Of a stretch of DNA of 64,000 bases, positions 1 to 15,499 are shown one piece after another (positions within the stretch are counted from its first letter, which is position 1; each line of letters opens with the position of its first letter). The translations under genes and the position numbers were made by a program. Source of the DNA: Phoenix dactylifera (Eukaryota > Streptophyta > Magnoliopsida > Arecales > Arecaceae); contig NC_052400.1 of the NCBI RefSeq assembly GCF_009389715.1, forward strand, positions 19,189,674 through 19,253,673. Direction: 5' to 3'. The notes under the pieces are model-generated. The model worked only from the letters and a program-made list of their open reading frames with translations. It searched no databases and was not told the DNA's origin.

Positions 1-2358
1 ACCTCTTACTTCATAAAAGGTCTTCCCAAAAGCCCTAATTCCTTGTATCATAAAACTAGATTTAACATCGTAAAGATCCTTCCTGGCGTCCTTGTTAGGA
101 GCTTGAATCAAATTAGATCTAATGTTAGGCTGGTGCAAATCCAATTAAATCCAACCACAAACACTACGATTAGCTTGTGATGAGATGCAAATAAGCCTAT
201 ATCCCAGTGTCTCTTGATGAACATGGATTATAAATTGGGTCCAGTCTAAGACCATTCATAATGATCCAAGATCTCACCAAAAGGATTAGCCGAAAGAAGG
301 TTACAAATTTACCTCAAAAAAAAAAAAAAAAAAACAAGAAGAAAAACAAGGTGAAGGTGGATCCCATGTCAAGTCACCAAGCCACGCTGGCAGCTTCTTC
401 TTTCTTTTGATGTTGAAAAATAAAAAAGAAAAGAATCCAGTTTATGTAGACAAACATGAAGCTCTGTTGATTAAATGATTTTGTCAGTCAGGAGTGCTGG
501 AACTGAGTTATTTCACTGTTTCTCTTAACGTAGGAAAATTATGTGACAACCAAGCTCTTCAGGTCTTTCATCCTGAATTTAATCTAATCAGACTGCAATT
601 TGCAAGGTCGACATAGCAACTTTAGGGATGCTTCTCACTTGCTCCTTGGAAGTGTTATGCGTGTTGCCATTAACAATTGTGGTCGAGCTATCTCCCACTC
701 TTCGTTGGGTTTTGTCATTAGAGTGGAATTTACTTTGTCTCACACTCTTCGGCCCCATCTCCCATAATTGAGGCAAAGGGGCATCAACATAGAGTTGACA
801 AATTGATATATAGGAGGCACAGTTCATTTGACTACAAAGCCCTGCCTCTGTATGTGATTGAGCAAATTGGTTCAGATATTTGGGATGGTGGCCGATGCGA
901 GGTAGGCTTTCATTGGACTCGGACCATATCTTCGGTCCAAAAGCGAACTGGTCCCAAACCCCCCGAATGACCCCAATAAGGCCCAGACCTTGGTGTCGCC
1001 ATCCCGGTACACAAACCAAATAGATTTGCAAGAACAGGCCGGCCCGGCCCATATTGAGTCAAGTGCAACCATGTACCCTGGGGGAAGGTGTTGCATATTT
1101 TCGTGTGAAGGAGGATTAACTTTTCTTCACGCGAATCCGCCGTTGGATCACCCACGCACAGATCATCCAAATTTAGTCGTTCGGCCTCTGCCTCCATGAT
1201 CTAATGGTAGATTCGCGTGGCAAAAGATACAACCCCAACCCATCACCGTCGAGCCGATGTAAACCAGGAGCTGGATTCCAGGTGGATCATATGTTACAAC
1301 TGGCAAAGACATAGCCTTTTTAATCAAAACAATATCAGCAGCATCTAAAAAAATATTATTTTAAAAACATATTTAGTTAGAAAAAGTTGGACTCTGAAAT
1401 AGAAATGAAAATGAGTGATTTCAATTCCAATATTTTGTTGGAGGGAATCTCATTTCTATTTCAATTCTAAAAAAAAAAAAAGCTCCAATCTTTCAAAATT
1501 CAATACGAATTCTCTTATAGTATTTAAATTCCAGTTCGATTAGTTTTTCAATTCTAGTCATGAACTAGATGTATCAGAGAATATGGTCTAATTTTCATTC
1601 CCATCTTTTACCATTTTGTTCGTGAACAAACTGTATCCTAACCGTATGAAATAGATAACTACATACATATATATACATACGTACGTACGTACATACATAC
1701 ATATATTCAAATTATGTTTTTTTTTTAAGAGACACACGAGGAGCCGTATAATTTATCGTTACATGTTTTCATTTAGATTTTTATTATGTGGGTAACAAGG
1801 TTTGCGCATGGTAAAGTGGCCATTAAAGTATTTCACGTCCTTTTTGGAAACGTACGAGTTTTGCCCCCCGATTTACAGGCACGGATGCTTATGTCATGCA
1901 TGTGCTGCGTGATGAGGCGCCCGACAGCACATGGGATGCGTCGCGCTCGCCAACGAACCATTCGACCATAGAGCCATAGAGGATGTGAGGCGAACCACCA
2001 CGTACGCGCCATGTGACGGAAACATGGGAACGCGGAATTGGTTCCGTAGTCAGTGCAGGGTCCCCTAATCGGGGCATTATAATAACATATCAACACGTGA
2101 CAGGACCAAAAGAGAATCCTTTAGAGACTATTATATAATGACACGACTATCTGTCTTGACCGCGAGTGCTACGACTGTCAAAAAAAAAAACTTTTCTTAC
2201 TTTGGCTGCTTCACTGCACCCAAAAAATAAATTATATACGGACAGCAAACAATTTTGACTACAAATACACCAATAAATACAATCACCTGAGACCATCGTC
2301 AACTATTACGCTTAAATATATAGTTCTCACCCCTTGAATTACTTTCTCATATGTGTGT
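1..2358. other. Intergenic, no supported gene
   Basis: No gene could be supported here. Poly-A tracts occur near 318-334 and 1470-1481. The stretch from about 590 to 1200 is less AT-rich and is open in several minus-strand frames. The longest, at 910-1197, begins with a charged, leucine-containing segment, but it matches no family I recognise and is broken downstream in every frame. It may be an old retroelement or gene fragment. Confidence 0.5.
1661..1706. repeat. CATA/CGTA microsatellite
   Basis: A run of ACAT and ACGT tetranucleotides with a short central block of alternating GTAC units. It is a simple sequence repeat with no sign of coding. Confidence 0.85.
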
Positions 2359-2455
2359 CAATTCAATCTAATCTGCATTGAATCCAGACAGCGGAGATGT
2401 TCCCCAGCTTCGCCATGACCGCTGAGAAGTCATTGGCAAATATTGCATTATAGGT
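2359..2455 (-). pseudogene. Class III peroxidase C-terminal relic
   Basis: Read on the minus strand, this segment gives FANDFSAVMAKLGNIS, which matches the segment [16 protein letters not shown] near the C-terminus of the intact peroxidase at 5972-7538. After NIS the frame is lost. The nucleotides matching the IRLN codons before the family's last cysteine are still visible at 2359-2374, but in a different frame. No other peroxidase exon was found within 2 kb on either side. It is therefore a leftover piece of a third or fourth member of the tandem cluster. Similarity is clear over about 16 residues; the rest is inference. Confidence 0.75.
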
Positions 2456-2861
2456 GTTCTAAAGTACAGAGCAATGCTTAAGCTATTTGTTTAACTTGAT
2501 TTAATACATTAGTTATTTGTTTAGTAAAATAATTAGATTTATGTTCAAATTTTTAACTCATTTAATAAAAAAAATTTATATTGACAATTTTTGACCAATT
2601 TTATATTCGAGCCTATTTGTATATGGTCCAACCTAACTCAATTGCTTTTCCTACTTTAATGTCCAACCAGCGAGTCGATAGGTTGATCGTTAAAGAACTC
2701 TTGGTTCGATTGAAGCAGGCCATGGTGGACTATAATAAATGTATTATAAAAAGACTAATTTATTATTAACACCTACTAATCATATATTTGAAATTTGACA
2801 TAATAAGATAGGTTAGAGTTTAAATACTCTCTACTTGATTTTTTTTTGGGATTAAATATAT

Positions 2862-3065
2862 AATCGAGTTTGGTTTTAGGTTTTCCTGTATAGGTGCATC
2901 CAAATCCAAGCCAACAGAGTAAAGCTTTGGATATGACTTTGGAACCTAAACCAAACCCAATAGTTTATTAGATTTACTCTTTGTACCTAAACTCTATATT
3001 TCAGTTCAATTTTGGATAGGGTTAGCAGGCTGTCGGCCTTTATTGATACTCCTGCACGAAGCCTC
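2862..3065. repeat. Dispersed repeat, copy 1
   Basis: This stretch aligns, with many substitutions, to 57685-57890 in the same orientation. Shared landmarks are a block ending AGTTTATTAGA, a run resembling TTTTGGAACC, and a final block around GTTAGCAGGCTG / GTTGGCAGGTTT. It has no coding capacity. It is probably an old non-autonomous transposon family, but I could not define its ends. Confidence 0.5.
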
Positions 3066-5018
3066 TTATTGCGTGCGACGTGCCAACATTGCATATAATA
3101 AGAAGTCTAAGCAACGGTAAGTATCGCGAGTGAAATAAGGGCACCAGTCAGCTACTCCAGCTGGATTTTGTGACATGATCTCCTTAATTTGCTACTAGTT
3201 TTACTCAGCAGTAACATTTTTGTTAGGATGCATTTACTATTATTTTTTTAAAACATATTGCTAGAAAAATATACATGAGCCAAAATAATGAATATAGTTT
3301 TAATAATAACACATGATAAAGTTCAATAGCTGCAAATAATTCATTGTGAATCTATCTTCTTCCACGTAGCAAACTTATACTCTATTTTGCCTTTATTAGT
3401 CTAAACTTCCTTCTTTAGAAAACAATATTGCCATTTAGTGTAACCAATCTAAGCCTTAATATAAAGTTCATGTCATTTGACAGTATACATAGTCTCTACT
3501 ATTTCTTTTGTTCTCAAACGCAAGAAGATGTTAGAGAAATATAGAGTTGGAGAGTCTTAAGCACCCTTGCGAGCCCTAACGATGTACTGGGTTCAGATCG
3601 GGTTATAGGGTAGGAAATTCAAAATTGCTTCAAAAATTAAATGGATTGGATCGGATCAGATCAGGTCGAAATCTAGTGAACCTAGATCCGACCCAAAAAT
3701 AAAATGAGTCCAATTTTAGAATCCGATCTGATCCATGGTTTTTTTAAATTGAGTCAAATCATGTCTAAATGAGTTAGGCCGGATCGGATTAGGGATTAAA
3801 CAAAACTTATTTGCACTGCTATGGATGATCATGTGACTGATCCTCATAATAATATTTTTTTAATAAATTTTAATATATCACTGAGCCAACTTGCGCATAG
3901 ATGCGGACAAATGCCATCAACGTTGAGTAGGGTGGGTGACCCATGAGTGACCAGCAAGCAACATCGAGTTCGGTGGGTGATGAGTCACTTACGCTTATAG
4001 AGACAGGCGGATCTATTAGTTTTTTTTTTTTTTTTTGACTTCTTATCTATCTGTGCTAATGACGCATGTGCTGGCCATAGTCTTTGCTCCAAAAAAAAAA
4101 AAACATATTGACCCAAAAAAAAATAAGAATAATAATAAAAGAAAGTTCACCATGAAAGAAGTCACATGATATAAAATTGGGTTAGATGTCGTCGGTGTAG
4201 AACAAGATACATCATATGGTAGAAGGTGATCGTTCGGTGGGCATCCTCCATAATCAACCTAAGATATCTCGAAAAGATAATTTGAAACCAGGAGATGTCG
4301 CATATTCTAACCATAGCAGTGGAGATGGCGTTGGCTACAAGAGTAAATTCATGGATTAAATGAGGCAGGGATCAAACGAGGATTTTTTTGGAAATTTAAT
4401 CTAAACTTGGGATTGTATAATTGAAGAAACAGGATTTTTTTTGCTGTAATATTGCAGCATCAATAATGCTGATGGTGGGATCATGGACAAATGCTAGATT
4501 AGTATATAGCTTTTAATGTTAGTCTGATTTAGCACTTGTTATAATGGATTATGAACCTTCATATTGAATTACCATAATTGGGTTATAGGTTAGGATGAGA
4601 TAAGTCTTGAGATAGTCATTAGATTTAATTAATTAGATAAAAGAGTTGTACTTCGTATCGAGCTATTGCTGAGATATATATACCTAAGATGTATGATAGG
4701 ATAAGATATTTTCTTTTCTACTTTTGTGTATAATATCCCTCAAATTCTCTCTCCCTCCTCTCATCATCTTCAATGCATATGGGAAAATGCAAATTTGCTT
4801 CCACAAAGAGTACCATGAAACTGAAATTTAGTTTCCAGTTGGGACTTGCCAGCCATTAATGGTGATCGAACATTGAAATTCAAAAAAAACTCATGCAATT
4901 TTTCTCATCATAGTGGATATAAACTGTATCCATCCACCTTTCTGCATGTCTACCTAGCATTAATCAAGTCGAAACTTAGCTAGAGTTGAGCAACTTTAGC
5001 CTTATGTGAGAAAATTAA
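3066..5018. other. Intergenic, AT-rich
   Basis: No gene was seen. There are poly-T and poly-A tracts at about 4020-4036 and 4090-4102. The stretch 3590-3800 contains short repeated GGATCGGAT and GATCCGACC words and may be a decayed transposon. A near-palindromic CAGCT...CCAGCTGG block at about 3147-3165 recurs at 9415 and 9499. Confidence 0.5.
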
Positions 5019-5156
5019 TTGCAACCAAGCAATACTAGCTTCTTGTGCTATCTAACTGATCGTGCAAGTACTCTGCAACGCCTCCTTGGCAAGTTCATAG
5101 ATTCTTCAGACATGCTTCAAGAAAGGCAACAGCCTATTGCTGCCAAGTGGAAACAG
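5019..5156 (+). other. Unidentified exon-like open stretch
   Basis: This stretch is open in frame and its translation looks protein-like: leucine-rich, then charged (QRLLGKFIDSSDMLQERQQ), ending WKQ just before a good splice donor (CAG|GTACG at 5156/5157). I do not recognise the family. No matching exon was found up- or downstream. It may be an exon of a degraded gene or a captured fragment. The downstream continuation in the same frame is low-complexity and looks intronic. Confidence 0.25.
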
Positions 5157-5971
5157 GTACGACCAATTTGTTGCCTTATTATTATTATTATTTTTTTTTT
5201 TGTTTCTCATAGCAAGTGCAGCACTACTTTGTTACATTATCTTGTTACTCATCAGCTAATTGAATTTTGGCTGAAGATGGCGCCGATCATGAGTCGGATT
5301 TGAGCACATAAAATATTATATTTTAAATAGGCCTAATTTGAAACCCAACTAAAAAATAATAGAGTTTAGGCCAGTGCAATTTAGGGTGTTAGTCTTTTTA
5401 TTTGTTTATTTATTCTATATTTCCAGCATTTACATGAAACTAACACTATAACCATATTATTTTTTAATTGTCACTGCGGACCAATCTTTTCTAGAGCGCT
5501 TCCTGGCCGATCTGAGCCTTGATCAGACTTCAAGCTTCGGTCCCAATGGGCGAATGCCCATTGAATAGGCTAGGTGGGTCGGGCAAAGGGGTTTCAACGG
5601 CCCTCGCGCGGATTTAACGCTGCGGTATTATTTAAACTTATCTGGGACTAAATTTTCCCAAAATACCATCGATTCCGGACAGCGCGTGGGTTTGCGACAA
5701 CTGGGTGCCGATGATACTTTATTTTAGCAAAAAAAAAAAAAAAAGCTACGAATCTTCGCATCAAACAACATTAGAAATTACGAATGCCAGTCTCTTCCGG
5801 TTTACTCAAACAGTCAAAATCTCCATTCATTTATTTATTTGTTTTTTTTTTGCTTTACTCCCTAAAATAGCAAAGAGCACAAGTGGCAATCCCTGAGACC
5901 AGGGTCCACGACTCCAATTTAAATTCTCTAAATTAATCTTCCCCCAGATCATGTCGAACAATTAGTCGTCA

Positions 5972-7541
<1,570 letters not shown>

Positions 7542-7557
7542 TCAAGACGGTTTAATG

Positions 7558-7606
7558 GTGGCTACAGAAGCTTGAGCTTATCCTGATGTGGTTATAGAAG
7601 CTTGAG
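7558..7606 (-). promoter_or_regulatory. Duplicated leader motif of peroxidase A
   Basis: On the plus strand the word GTGGYTAYAGAAGCTTGAG occurs twice, at 7558-7576 and 7588-7606, between the TATA box and the ATG. A close version lies at 15422-15443 in the same position in peroxidase B. It is probably a shared untranslated leader element kept after gene duplication; its function is unknown. Confidence 0.5.
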
Positions 7607-7640
7607 TTGAGGGTGTGATGGAAGAGCCTTTCCACGTCCT

Positions 7641-7651
7641 TGTATTTATAG
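7641..7651 (-). promoter_or_regulatory. TATA box of peroxidase A
   Basis: CTATAAATACA on the minus strand, about 105 bp upstream of the start codon at 7538. The sequence is a strong plant TATA consensus at a suitable distance for a leader of about 70 bases. Confidence 0.65.
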
Positions 7652-7659
7652 TGTCGTTC

Positions 7660-8792
7660 CATGCATTTCCTGCATAAGAATCGGCAACTCGTGCTGGAAT
7701 ACGGGCTTCGTCGAACCAACGTATGGTTTTTAATATATCCTGTTTTGAAGCATCCACGACGGTGGACGAAAACGCAAACCCGATTCTTTCGACGAGTGTC
7801 ACGGGAAGCAATGTTTGACTTGTGATAAGATGAAAGCCGAAATCTTGATTGTCGTTTTCTCTTTCCTTTGGATTACGCTACCGAGTGGAGGCCATTCTGA
7901 TACTTCGGATCTCTTCCAACCACTGGCCCTGGATGTGCCCGGGGCTGGGTAGCGTTGGAGACAAAGTTGTCGGCTTCCAATTTGGTTGCTTGATTTGATC
8001 AGCAAACTTTGATCGATTGACCATGTCGAAGTGGCATAGGCTTTTGGAATGAAAATGCTCTTTACCCATCCCAATCATTCATTATGATCGCTACAGGGTT
8101 CGCCAAAGTGGCGTAAAAAAAAAGGTTTGCTGACTGTATGATTAATTGATCGACTATGCAAGAAGATTGCGGTGCTCATTATAAGCATCCATACTTATAA
8201 GCATTGTCGGAAGTCATCCACCACCACTCCTCTACACTTTTTAGGAAGCGTCACAGAAAGTCAAGCAAAAAACAACGCTAATAAGCATCGCTAAATGCCA
8301 CACAAAAGATAATGTTAATAGAAAACGTCAGAAGCCATCCGCAAGCAAGACATAAGATGGCGCATAAAAACATCATCGAAAGCCATCTACCAGATGATTC
8401 TAATAAGCACCGTCGGAAGCCTGTACTATTTCCAACCAATCTCCTTTTGGACCGATCCGCCAGCTATTTTGACCCGATTCCCTTCTCGCCCTAATTTTCA
8501 GATCCCTAATTATAGTGCTCTACCCCCACCCCAATCAAGCTCCTCCGCCATAGATCAATGCTCTTTATCTGTCCTCCTCCTCCTATCTATCTCTAATTGA
8601 TCTTTGCCCGTCCTAAGTAGATAGATTCTCTTCTTGACTATATATATATATAGTATGTATTTACATATATAGATTGGTCTATAAAAAAAAGTAGAACTAG
8701 ATCATATTGTATCGGATTGTCTGAAGATTTTTTTTTTCTCATACAAAATAGATTACTCAACTTGTGAAGAGCAAACACTATTATACTCATCT
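7660..8792. other. Upstream region of peroxidase A, no gene
   Basis: No coding gene was supported. The stretch 8200-8420 repeats short GTCGGAAG/GCCATCC words (8209, 8330, 8378, 8408), suggesting a small degenerate tandem repeat. An AT dinucleotide tract is at 8640-8655. Confidence 0.45.
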
Positions 8793-9245
8793 CGTGAGGA
8801 TCCATGCAGGCATGAGAGCATGTGTTTAGTCCCGTATCGGTTATTCGTTGGGTAGATCTTGGATACTTATATAGGATCAAGAAATCTAAATATTATCTTC
8901 CTGCCAGTCATTTTGGGTGAGATCTTAGGTTGTTACAAATAGTATCAGAGCGGACGTGGCCTACAACCTATATAGACCAGGAGACATGTAGCACGGATCT
9001 ATTGGAGTTGCCACGAGCTGATCGTGGTGCTTGCGATTAGATTTTAATGGATTTGAACCTTTAGTCTTACGAGAACGTCAGGGCTTAAATAGGGAGATTA
9101 TGTGAGGACCTATACGGGCATGTGAGCGTGTATTTAGTCCCACATAGATTATTTACTGATTAGATCTTGGGTACTTATATAGTATCAAAGAATCCAAATA
9201 ATACATTTCGGCTAATCATTTTAGGTGAGATCCTGAGTTGTTACA
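8793..9245 (+). mobile_element. TRIM retrotransposon, copy A
   Basis: This is a miniature LTR retrotransposon of 453 bp. The left LTR is 8793-8937 and the right LTR 9101-9245, both 145 bp and clearly related along their length. The right LTR begins TGTGAGGACC and ends TTGTTACA; the left has lost its first T. Right after the left LTR is a primer-binding site (TAGTATCAGAGC, 8940-8951) resembling the initiator-methionine tRNA complement. A purine-rich tract (AGGGAGA, 9091-9097) precedes the right LTR. The internal domain is about 160 bp and non-coding. I could not find a matching target duplication. Related copies lie at 63077-63501 and about 60946-61382. Such elements need proteins from other retrotransposons to move. 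Confidence 0.85.
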
Positions 9246-9414
9246 CGTTTATTGTAATCTTGTGATAAAATGATTTGAACAACATACCGAGACAAATAGC
9301 AAACCACGTTGAAAAATTAGCAAACCATGTTGAAGAGGGCGTCAAGTCCAAGTTGACACTATCACTTATGTATATGTTGATTGCATCACATGGGATTGCA
9401 TAAAGAATTGGCAA

Positions 9415-9560
9415 GGCCAGCTGCTCCAGCTGGAAATTGAGGTTCTTGCAAGGACAAGCAGTATAGTATAGCAAGTGTTTGAATAAGGACGCAGGTTGGG
9501 CCAGCTGCTCCAGCTGGAATTTTAGATTCTTGCGACGACAAGCAGGAAATGCGAAAGTAA
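9415..9560. repeat. 84-bp direct duplication with CCAGCTG core
   Basis: The block starting GGCCAGCTGCTCCAGCTGG occurs at 9415 and again at 9499, 84 bp apart. Each copy is followed by a related TTCTTGCRAVGACAAGCAG segment. The core is nearly palindromic. A third, weaker copy lies near 3147. The origin is unknown. Confidence 0.6.
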
Positions 9561-10474
9561 TTTAATAAAGATCAAGCAGGAAATTAGTAGAGGGCGCTAA
9601 GTAGTACAGTAGATAAAATCATTCCGAGCTAGTACTAACAACCTAGGTTAACTATTTCTGCCCTCATCTGATTTCAACCGGATTTCTTATTGCCTCAAAA
9701 AAAAAAAAAAAAAAAAAAAAAAATAGCGAACTAATGATCAAGTCGATCTTTCTGCATATCCTAAGAAATCCAAGAGTTTAAGCCTTGTCTTAATCCTGCA
9801 GATCTGGCTAGAATGCATGGTTTCTATTAAGAATGAATATCATATGGGAGGTTTAACCCATATAGAATGAATAATATGAAAAATAAAGTTTAATATAAAT
9901 AATTGTGTCTCAAAAATGTAAGTTTAAGTTAAATTCAGTTTTGACATGTACATCAAATCTTTTGGTTGGGCTGCCCATGACCAGCTAGCCCGATCAGGAT
10001 CACCTAATAACCAAATGTCAGAGGGCATAGTTGGGAGGAGAAAAGAATTAATTTGCCGGATAGTTTCTCCTCTCCTCTTCCTCTTTTATCTGCATGCTCC
10101 CTTAACACAATTCACATCCAAAATCTCTCTGTTAGAATTTTTAAGTGTTTTAAAGATATAACTCTCTTTCATCTTATTCTTACACCAAAAATATTGGAGC
10201 TGCAGTTTTTTGTGTTTTTTTCATTGCAATTGCACGTTCTATATATGTTGAGCATATTTCAGGAGTGAAAAAAATATATGGTTCAACCTCTCAAATCCTA
10301 GGAGTTCCATTTTTGCACTTTTTTGAGGTAACTGATAAAATTCGAAATTTTATTTAGTACGCTTTATTATATCATGGGGCTAGCAAATTATCATGCTTTG
10401 AAGAAAAAGATATAAAATAAGAATAGGAACTATATATGTCACACATTTGCTTTAAAAAAGGGATTATATCACAC
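9561..10474. other. Intergenic, AT-rich
   Basis: No gene was supported. A poly-A run of about 27 bases sits at 9697-9723. The remainder is AT-rich with short open frames only. Confidence 0.5.
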
Positions 10475-10672
10475 ATTTACAATTAAGAAATTGCTGAAGA
10501 ACAAGCATTAGATGGATGCACCCATCATTGGCTCCTTACTGATGACTTGGGCCATGGCTGTCTGAAGGTTTGGGCAGGCACTATTATAAAACGTAGGTGA
10601 CAATTACCCATAAGCCACGGTATAAAGCAGAAAGAGGAGGAAGAGCATGAAGAAGCTATTAGAGGAGGCCAT
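10475..10672 (-). pseudogene. Class III peroxidase exon 1 relic
   Basis: Minus-strand reading from 10672 gives a signal peptide (MASSNSFFMLFLLFLLYTVA), then a stop codon exactly where the intact gene A has the mature N-terminal Gln, then LSPTFYNSACPNLQ. About 15-18 bases are missing after that compared with the intact copies, followed by AMAQVISKEPMMGASI and a second stop. The distal His region (RMFFHDCF) is scrambled, but the donor-side sequence at 10475 still matches that of peroxidase B. No second or third exon was found downstream (lower coordinates), so this is a solo first exon. It resembles gene B more than gene A (ISKEP, MGASI). It cannot make a peroxidase. Confidence 0.85.
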
Positions 10673-13491
10673 GACCGAGTTGCTATTGGAGCCTGGCTTA
10701 AGATGAGATGAGAGCGTTGTGATGTATGTCCTGCTCTATAGTGTACTATTATGGTGCTTCAACATCGGGAAAGAACCATCGAAGGGAAGACTTTCACTTC
10801 ATTTATTAAATATAAATAACCCGTACCTTAGAAACAGACTCTCTAGGACTATGTGTCAACTTGTTAGACCTTTCTGAATTGTTAAAAAAGTTTTCTTCTT
10901 TCTTTGTCATTTTTTTCTTCCTTCCTCTCCTCCTCGGGGATGCCGACCACTACCGATGGAACGTTAAAATAATAAGCTCCGAGTCTGCCTGCTTAATTAG
11001 GATTGAAGGCAGAAGTTGACTTCTAAACTACTTAATTAGCTGGTCCAATGAGATGAACTCTCGATCAATGGACACCACTGCAAGATGGATTGAAAAGAAC
11101 ATAACTTTTACTATTCCTGTTAGAGCAAAAAAGTGACTACATTTCGACTAGAGGCATTATCCATTTTGGAAGAGCACGTACGTGCTTAACATCGTACGTG
11201 GCTCAGGACCACTGTAAGGAAAGAGATGGATTCTCCTTATAAAGTACAATCATTTCTGCTACTCTTATGATATGAGACTAAAGTTCTGAGTCCTCCATCC
11301 GTCTCCCAATAATTTCCATTCAATCTATTGTTTGAAACCAAATATATCCTTTAGGATGGATCAATATTTCTACGACTTTTGTTTAAAAAATTGGCTATAA
11401 GAATAAATTACATCCATTTGTTTCTCGAAGAAGAGCTCGATCTCTGGAAGGAGGGCAATAATTATTAGTTAAAAAGTGTACGTAGGTTCTGCCCGTCACT
11501 TCTTAGTATCGGGCCTTGTGCCAACAATGCATCATTCAAAAATATATTTTATATGGATGAAATATCTTCTCATAAAAGCCGGTAGGACTAAAAAAAGCTC
11601 AAGATATCATATTCATTTGGAACAAGAATGAGTCCCGTGTATGGATAATGAAACCAACATATTTGCCGGTCAATTTAATGCTTCTTTTGTAGGTTTCGGA
11701 TCTGAGCTCTGTATTGAATTAAGTTTGAGTTAACATAATATATTGTATACTGGTTAGCAAGCATGTATCCTTAATCTAGTCCAATGTTGCACGCACTTTA
11801 TAGCGTGCCAGCATCCGGTTAGAATTGGATCCTTCATGCAAAAAAAGGATTTAACCAACTTCATATGAATCTATCATCTGCTGGTCACTTTGAGATGTAT
11901 GCCGATATAAGCGATGAAATTTTGAATATTTTGAGATATGTGCGGTTAGTGATCTAATGATGGATTCACAAGAACGATGGCTTCTTTGGTGCGCAAGATG
12001 CATTCCTGATTCTTTTCTGATTTACTCTAAAGAGGAGGTCGGCAATAGCTTACAACCATCCAAAGAAGATTGTGTTGGATAAAATCATCACAAGACCTGG
12101 TTTTCTATTTTTTTTTTCAAGTATCCAAAAAGTTCTACAGTAAATCCCGGTTATGCTATTTATAAATTTGATATTTTTATTATAAATATACTTTTTCATA
12201 GGATAAAAAAATCTTTAGCCTTTGCCGCATTGGAAGATCTGTCCTTGCAATATATTGTACGTTGAACCTTACTATCATGCTTCCCTCTTTCCAAATTGCA
12301 TCTAATTGGCCCGTTGACCTGCTAGCATGTTGATGCAGCGATCACTGGTGAGTTGGGTTGGATTTGTTATATGATGGTCTCTGTTACTAGTGCGATACAC
12401 GACCCTAATCCAATTTAAATAATTGTGATTTTATTAACCTATATGACAATGCCTTCCTTCTTCTAATATTTTTTTGGTTTGGTGCACGTACGTTTCTCGA
12501 GTTTATCTCTTTCTTAGATGGGGAGATTGAGATCTGGTTTTTGGATCAACTGCAGTTTAACATATCTCAACTCTATTCAATGATCATGTTTACTTCTAGT
12601 CTATGATTATTTTAGTAATATTTTTTAGTTCTTAGCTTATGCATAAGTAATATACAAAAGATGCATAACAATTTGTAAAAGAAAACCGTATTTTTCTCAT
12701 AGACTAAAAATAAATGTTTATTCGAAAGAATGAATTGCAAAATGGGTTTTTTTTTTTAAAAAAAAAAGAGAGGAAGCAAGGTATCAAGTTGCTCTTCTAA
12801 GCAAGAGGCATGCCGGATGCATTTGTGACAAGGATGATGCCTTGATTTGCTAGGGTTCAAAATGAATTATAGCTACTTGGGAGGAGAAAGTTTGATTATT
12901 TGTGATTTCTTAAAGAAATCATGCGGATTGGTTAGGCTAATATCTGACTTGCAGAAGATAATAAATAAAAAAGACTACGATATTGGAAATACTGCACATA
13001 ACATGAACCTTCCAAATGATCGAGCAACAATGTCCCAAAGCTTAAAATTATTTAGTTTAAAAATTAGTAACTAACTAGAATCAAGGTGGAAAACTTGTGA
13101 CCTCCGGCAAATATAAGTTCAAATGCTATGTTAACTAACAAATTGATCTCAAAAGTTTAAAAGGATTGCAAAAGAGCCAATAATATATATCATGCTTCAT
13201 ACATTTTTTTTCTTGCACAACGTGTACCTAATTTGTATTCAGGTCGTTATGGCAGGTGGCTTAAGTAGCCTCAATATGATTTATGGATAAAAACAAAAAA
13301 AAAAATATTGCTGAAACGGTGGATTAACAATAAGAAGGTGATACATAAGAAAACATGGATCCTATGGTAGATATAAATCTACCATTATTTCAGCTCTAGT
13401 GGATCCATTATTGCATATAAGGACATGATGATTTTTCTCATGACAATTTGTTTTCTTACGTTTTAATGTACTCTTGATCCAGCAATCATCA
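10673..13491. other. Intergenic spacer in the peroxidase cluster
   Basis: This 2.8-kb spacer separates the exon 1 relic from peroxidase B. I found no peroxidase exon in it, nor any other recognisable coding segment. Open frames such as 12847-13074 are AT-rich, start weakly and resemble no known protein. A short poly-T/poly-A junction lies at 12747-12767. Confidence 0.5.
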
Positions 13492-15403
<1,912 letters not shown>

Positions 15404-15477
15404 AGCTGATAGAAGATTAAAGTGGTTGCTGTAGAAGCTTGAGATATGGGACGAAGCTAGAGCTTTGTCATGTTCCA

Positions 15478-15490
15478 ATATATATATAGC
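15478..15490 (-). promoter_or_regulatory. TATA box of peroxidase B
   Basis: TATATATAT tract on the minus strand about 75 bp upstream of the start codon at 15403, with the shared leader motif (15422-15443) between them. The position fits a TATA box, though AT repeats are common here. Confidence 0.5.
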
Positions 15491-15499
15491 AACGTCTCG

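Noticed and set aside
910-1197. Minus-strand frame of 95 codons as a possible gene
   Set aside because: It matches no family I recognise, and neighbouring frames are broken. Support is too weak to call a gene.
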